A stretch of DNA of 9,073 nt from NCBI GenBank assembly GCA_023135255.1, contig JAGLTN010000196.1:1-9073 (forward strand), in the 5' to 3' direction. Of the stretch, positions 6,117 to 9,073 are shown piece by piece. The stretch comes from Planctomycetota bacterium (GTDB taxonomy: Bacteria > Planctomycetota > Phycisphaerae > Sedimentisphaerales > Anaerobacaceae). A program made the position numbers and the translations under genes. How positions within the stretch are numbered: the first letter of the stretch is position 1; each line of letters opens with the position of its first letter. The notes below the pieces were generated by a model. It saw only the letters and a program-made list of their open reading frames with translations, ran no database searches and was not told the DNA's origin.

Positions 6117-8873
6117 ATGAAACAGGTAGCAGCCTTTCTGATTTCAGCAGTTTTATTATTATTTTGCAATTTGTCTTTTGCGATCGAAGGTGATATTACA
6201 GGTGACAGCACAATAGACTTTAACGACCTGGCTTTGATAGCACAGAGCTGGACACAAAGCTTTACAGTAGGTGATGGTAACTCCGCGGATATTACAGGCG
6301 ATGGCAGTGTCAATTTTGACGATTATGCTATCGTTGCGAAAAACTGGATGGAAAGCGAATACACAGGACCAATAGGCTGGTGGAAATTGAATGATGCCGC
6401 CGGCGTTATCGCAACAGATTCAAGTCCTTATAACAATAATGCAACTTTAATCGGCAACCCACAATGGAGAAATGATCCGAATCAAAGCTGGTGTCTTGAA
6501 TTTGACGGATATGGTGACTATTTATCAGTAACAAACAAATCAGCTTTTGACATAACCGGGCATATCACAATATCAGCATGGATAAAAACTGTAGCTGGCA
6601 GCGATGATGCCTTTTTCGCGGTCACTAAAGGCAACTCGTATATGCTTTATAAAGACATGGGAGCAAATTATGTCACTTTCTTATGCGAAGGACTCGAAAG
6701 ACCTGTTAACGGAACGATAAATATAAATGACGGAAAATGGCATCATATTGTCGGCGTTTATGACGGCACAGCAAAATATATTTATGTTGACGGCCAACTC
6801 GATGCAACTAAGAGCTCATCAGGATCAATAATAACAAACGATTTGAATGTACGCATAGGCTCACATGAATTAGTAGCAAATTCACAATGCAAGGGAAGAA
6901 TTGACGATGTTCGCATATTTAGCCGAGCGCTGTCTCTTGCTGAAATAAACTCTTTGCCGGATGAGAAACCAAAACAAGCTGCCGCTCCCTGGCCTGGTGA
7001 TAATGCTCCATGGGCATCCCATGATGTCATTTTGAGATGGTCTGCCGGATTTGCTGCTCAAAATCAAGACCTTTATTTTGGCACAGATTATCAGCAAGTT
7101 ACAGATGCCAATAGTTCTTCATCTGAATTTAAAGGTAACTTACCTGCTGATGTGAACAGCTATGACCCAATGGGACCAACAGGCTATCTTACACCAGATA
7201 TAACATATTACTGGCGTATTGATAGTAATGACGGCATAGAAACCACAACAGGGAAAACATGGTCATTCACAGTTGGTACGTCTTTATACTTAAACTTAAC
7301 AGCTTTTCCATTCGACCTTGCATCATCGAGTATAGAGTATGACAGTGCTTATGAAACAGGGGCTGTTTTTTGTCTGCAGGGATTGATAAATCGTGATGGT
7401 CCGAGGCTCTTTGTTAACGGTGGAAAAATAATCAGAACTTTTTATGGCGCCGACCTTAAATGGAAAGAATACCTCGAAACAAGTAAGGGATACACATTCA
7501 CGGAAATATCTAACTTTAGAGAGTTAATACAATTCGCCAAAGATAATAACTATATCGATGGTCTTGTTTTGTATAATTTCACGAATGTTAAAGATGAAAA
7601 TCAGGAATATTACATTGCAGAAAATATCTGCTCTATGGAAAACCTGCTGCCGGTTACACAGACAATGCTGGATTATGACAGCCCGTGCCTGAAAGATTAT
7701 GGTACGATTGATTGTTTCGCAGGTTTGCCAATTGTTCATGATATCAGAAATGACTGGGCTACGGTAATAGAAGCTCGGCGTTATATGATAAATGAGCAGA
7801 TGCCGAACTACAGGAAAGATGCTGCTTTCAAAGACGGCGGCGCTTATGAAAGGTGGTCCAGCACAGACTTTGCTATCGAAAGACAGATATTCATCTATGA
7901 CATGAATCCCGCTTCAGTTGTAGCGGAGGAAGTAACAATGTTTGATAAAGTAATGGCCCATCTGAAACCAGTTTCGCCTGTATTTGGTCTCTGGCACGGC
8001 GAAGGAGAAGATGTAGTGCAGATAACCTATGGAGGTAATTACAGCATTGGCACAGCAGCTTCGACAAATCTTAGCTTCTGGGACAATGTCGGTGCCGACC
8101 CCTGCAATATGAATTTAAGGCAGCCTACAAATAACATGGTATTGGACCCGACAAAATATTATGTTCTTTTCCAAGGCAGCGACGGCGACCACATGAGATG
8201 CATTACAAGTTTCATGAGTGCCAGCGGTTCAAACGGAGCATGGCTCAAATCATATAGAGGCATGAGCCCGATGAACTGGAGTTTTGCGCCGGAGATGGTA
8301 AATTTCTGGCCTGGGTTCGTTGAATATTATAAAGTAACTGCTTCACCCAAAGATGGCTTCTTCTGCGGACCAAATGGTGCAGGCTATACAAACCCTGAAT
8401 ACTTCCCGGATCTGCCGGCATTTGCTGCGCATACGGACAAATATCTGAAAGCTACAGGAATACAAGCTGCGGAAATATGGTGTCATTATCTGCCGAGCAT
8501 GCTGGAAATTTACAGCCAGTATTGTCCATCAATGAAACTGTTCACAAATAAAAGGCAAGGCGACAGTGAGTATGCGATAAATGACTGGCTCTCTAACAAC
8601 GTTCCGATTACTCGCTGCAGCCCTACAACATGGCACCAAGGCACCTGGGGTTCTAGTACTGTGACAAATCTGGAAGCATTTAAAACCAATGGTTCTGTTT
8701 ATTACAAAGAGCCGCCATTTTTCATTACATTCTATGATACTCCATACTGTTCACTGTACAATAGTTATTACTGTGATTACCGCAACTATCTCAGCAATGA
8801 TTTCGTTGTGGTCAATATTGAGGATTTTATCGACCTTATGAACCAGGCGTATATTTATTTCAACAGCAAATAA
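6117..8873 (+). CDS. Secreted GxGYxYP-family protein with dockerin-like, LamG and Fn3-like modules
   Basis: The product is 918 residues from the ATG at 6117, chosen because AGGAG (6106-6110) lies 6 nt upstream and a signal peptide starts there (residues 1-22, ending LSFA). A TTG at 6063 and an ATG at 6093 are in frame but would bury the signal peptide. Residues ~26-80 carry two dockerin-type calcium loops: Asp26/Thr28/Asp30/Asp37 and Asp58/Thr60/Asp62/Asp69. Residues ~88-280 are a LamG/concanavalin-like domain (GWWKLND, WHHIVGVYDG, IDDVRIFSRAL). Residues ~287-387 are an Fn3-like module (LYFGTD, TYYWRIDSNDG). The rest is the GxGYxYP putative glycoside hydrolase family: QGLINRDGPRLFV at ~421, SDGDHM at 688-693 and GPNGAGYTNP at 751-760, where the namesake motif reads GAGYTNP. 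It probably acts outside the cell on a glycan; activity is unproven for the family. It has its own promoter and terminator. Confidence 0.92.
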   Translation: MKQVAAFLISAVLLLFCNLSFAIEGDITGDSTIDFNDLALIAQSWTQSFTVGDGNSADITGDGSVNFDDYAIVAKNWMESEYTGPIGWWKLNDAAGVIATDSSPYNNNATLIGNPQWRNDPNQSWCLEFDGYGDYLSVTNKSAFDITGHITISAWIKTVAGSDDAFFAVTKGNSYMLYKDMGANYVTFLCEGLERPVNGTININDGKWHHIVGVYDGTAKYIYVDGQLDATKSSSGSIITNDLNVRIGSHELVANSQCKGRIDDVRIFSRALSLAEINSLPDEKPKQAAAPWPGDNAPWASHDVILRWSAGFAAQNQDLYFGTDYQQVTDANSSSSEFKGNLPADVNSYDPMGPTGYLTPDITYYWRIDSNDGIETTTGKTWSFTVGTSLYLNLTAFPFDLASSSIEYDSAYETGAVFCLQGLINRDGPRLFVNGGKIIRTFYGADLKWKEYLETSKGYTFTEISNFRELIQFAKDNNYIDGLVLYNFTNVKDENQEYYIAENICSMENLLPVTQTMLDYDSPCLKDYGTIDCFAGLPIVHDIRNDWATVIEARRYMINEQMPNYRKDAAFKDGGAYERWSSTDFAIERQIFIYDMNPASVVAEEVTMFDKVMAHLKPVSPVFGLWHGEGEDVVQITYGGNYSIGTAASTNLSFWDNVGADPCNMNLRQPTNNMVLDPTKYYVLFQGSDGDHMRCITSFMSASGSNGAWLKSYRGMSPMNWSFAPEMVNFWPGFVEYYKVTASPKDGFFCGPNGAGYTNPEYFPDLPAFAAHTDKYLKATGIQAAEIWCHYLPSMLEIYSQYCPSMKLFTNKRQGDSEYAINDWLSNNVPITRCSPTTWHQGTWGSSTVTNLEAFKTNGSVYYKEPPFFITFYDTPYCSLYNSYYCDYRNYLSNDFVVVNIEDFIDLMNQAYIYFNSK

Positions 8874-8921
8874 AGAAAGAGACTGCTCTTTTGAAATTTT
8901 AAAAATTGGAATAACTTTTAC

Positions 8922-8957
8922 AAAAAGCGTGGTGATTTAAAATTGCCCCGCTTTTTT
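8922..8957 (+). terminator. Rho-independent terminator of the GxGYxYP gene
   Basis: AAAAAGCG (8922-8929) pairs with CGCTTTTT (8949-8956). After a T-C mismatch the pairing continues with GG against CC, and the right arm leads into a run of six T. It lies 49 nt after the stop codon. The A-run on the left side also lets it work from the other strand. Confidence 0.75.
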
Positions 8958-9028
8958 CTTTGAAATCGCACAATCACCGGTAATTATTCTTGCATTTCCG
9001 CACAATAAGTTGTAGATTACCGCCTTGC

Positions 9029-9047
9029 CGCAAAGCTTAGCTTTGCG
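9029..9047. repeat. Perfect 8 bp hairpin just upstream of the tRNA
   Basis: CGCAAAGC and GCTTTGCG are perfectly complementary around a TTA loop, ending 4 nt before the tRNA begins. There is no T-run after it, so it is not a typical terminator. It could be part of the tRNA precursor leader, a processing signal or a small repeat element. Confidence 0.6.
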
Positions 9048-9051
9048 AAGT

Positions 9052-9073
9052 GCGCCTGTAGCTCAGCTGGATA
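9052..9073 (+). tRNA. 5' part of a tRNA gene, cut by the window edge
   Basis: The last 22 nt fit the start of an elongator tRNA: acceptor strand GCGCCTG (9052-9058), T8 and A9, D-stem GCTC (9061-9064) and D-loop AGCTGGATA with the conserved GG. The anticodon lies outside the window. The 5' sequence resembles bacterial tRNA-Arg genes most, but identity cannot be settled. No convincing promoter is seen: the best candidate is TTGCAT at 8990 with TAGATT at 9013. Confidence 0.85.

Noticed and set aside
9029..9047. Hairpin before the tRNA as a rho-independent terminator
   Set aside because: The stem is perfect, but no T-run follows on the plus strand and no A-run precedes it for the minus strand. 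A proper terminator already lies at 8922-8957.
1..9073. CRISPR array, insertion sequence or recognisable defence cassette
   Set aside because: No regularly spaced repeats, transposase, nuclease or toxin-antitoxin motifs were found on either strand. The caspase-like domain is in an exported protein, which argues against an intracellular CHAT-type defence effector.

Overview
The window reads as part of the chromosome of a Planctomycetota bacterium, probably class Phycisphaerae (Sedimentisphaerales-like). This rests on family knowledge: a secreted protein that combines a dockerin-like pair of calcium loops, a LamG-type domain and an Fn3-like module, an ECF sigma/anti-sigma pair with a long extracytoplasmic tail, and a giant Ig-like surface protein. 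No rRNA or other taxonomic marker is present, so the assignment is an inference.

Layout. Positions 1-3471 (minus strand) hold one very large open gene that runs off the left edge. It encodes a secreted protein with a jelly-roll-like N-terminus, three Ig-like domains, a caspase/gingipain-like domain with a His588/Cys627 pair, a PKD domain and a partial C-terminal region. Positions 3472-3777 form a divergent regulatory region. It has a sigma70-type promoter for the surface gene on the minus strand and, on the plus strand, a weaker sigma70-type promoter plus an ECF-type promoter (GGAACAA-N16-TCTAA). Positions 3778-5944 (plus strand) are a compact operon: ECF sigma factor, membrane anti-sigma factor (ATGA overlap) and an isochorismatase-family hydrolase (26 nt gap). 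Positions 5945-6116 contain a perfect-consensus TTGACA-N17-TATAAT promoter. Positions 6117-8873 (plus strand) encode a 918-residue secreted GxGYxYP-family protein, followed by a rho-independent terminator. The right edge carries a perfect hairpin and the first 22 nt of a tRNA gene.

How the parts may work together. The sigma/anti-sigma pair looks like a cell-surface signalling unit that probably controls its own expression through the ECF-type promoter. The two large flanking genes make exported multidomain proteins with sigma70-like promoters of their own, so the sequence does not show that the ECF sigma controls them. The most unusual element is the caspase-like domain inside the large Ig-like surface protein. 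No mobile element, CRISPR array or recognisable defence cassette was seen.
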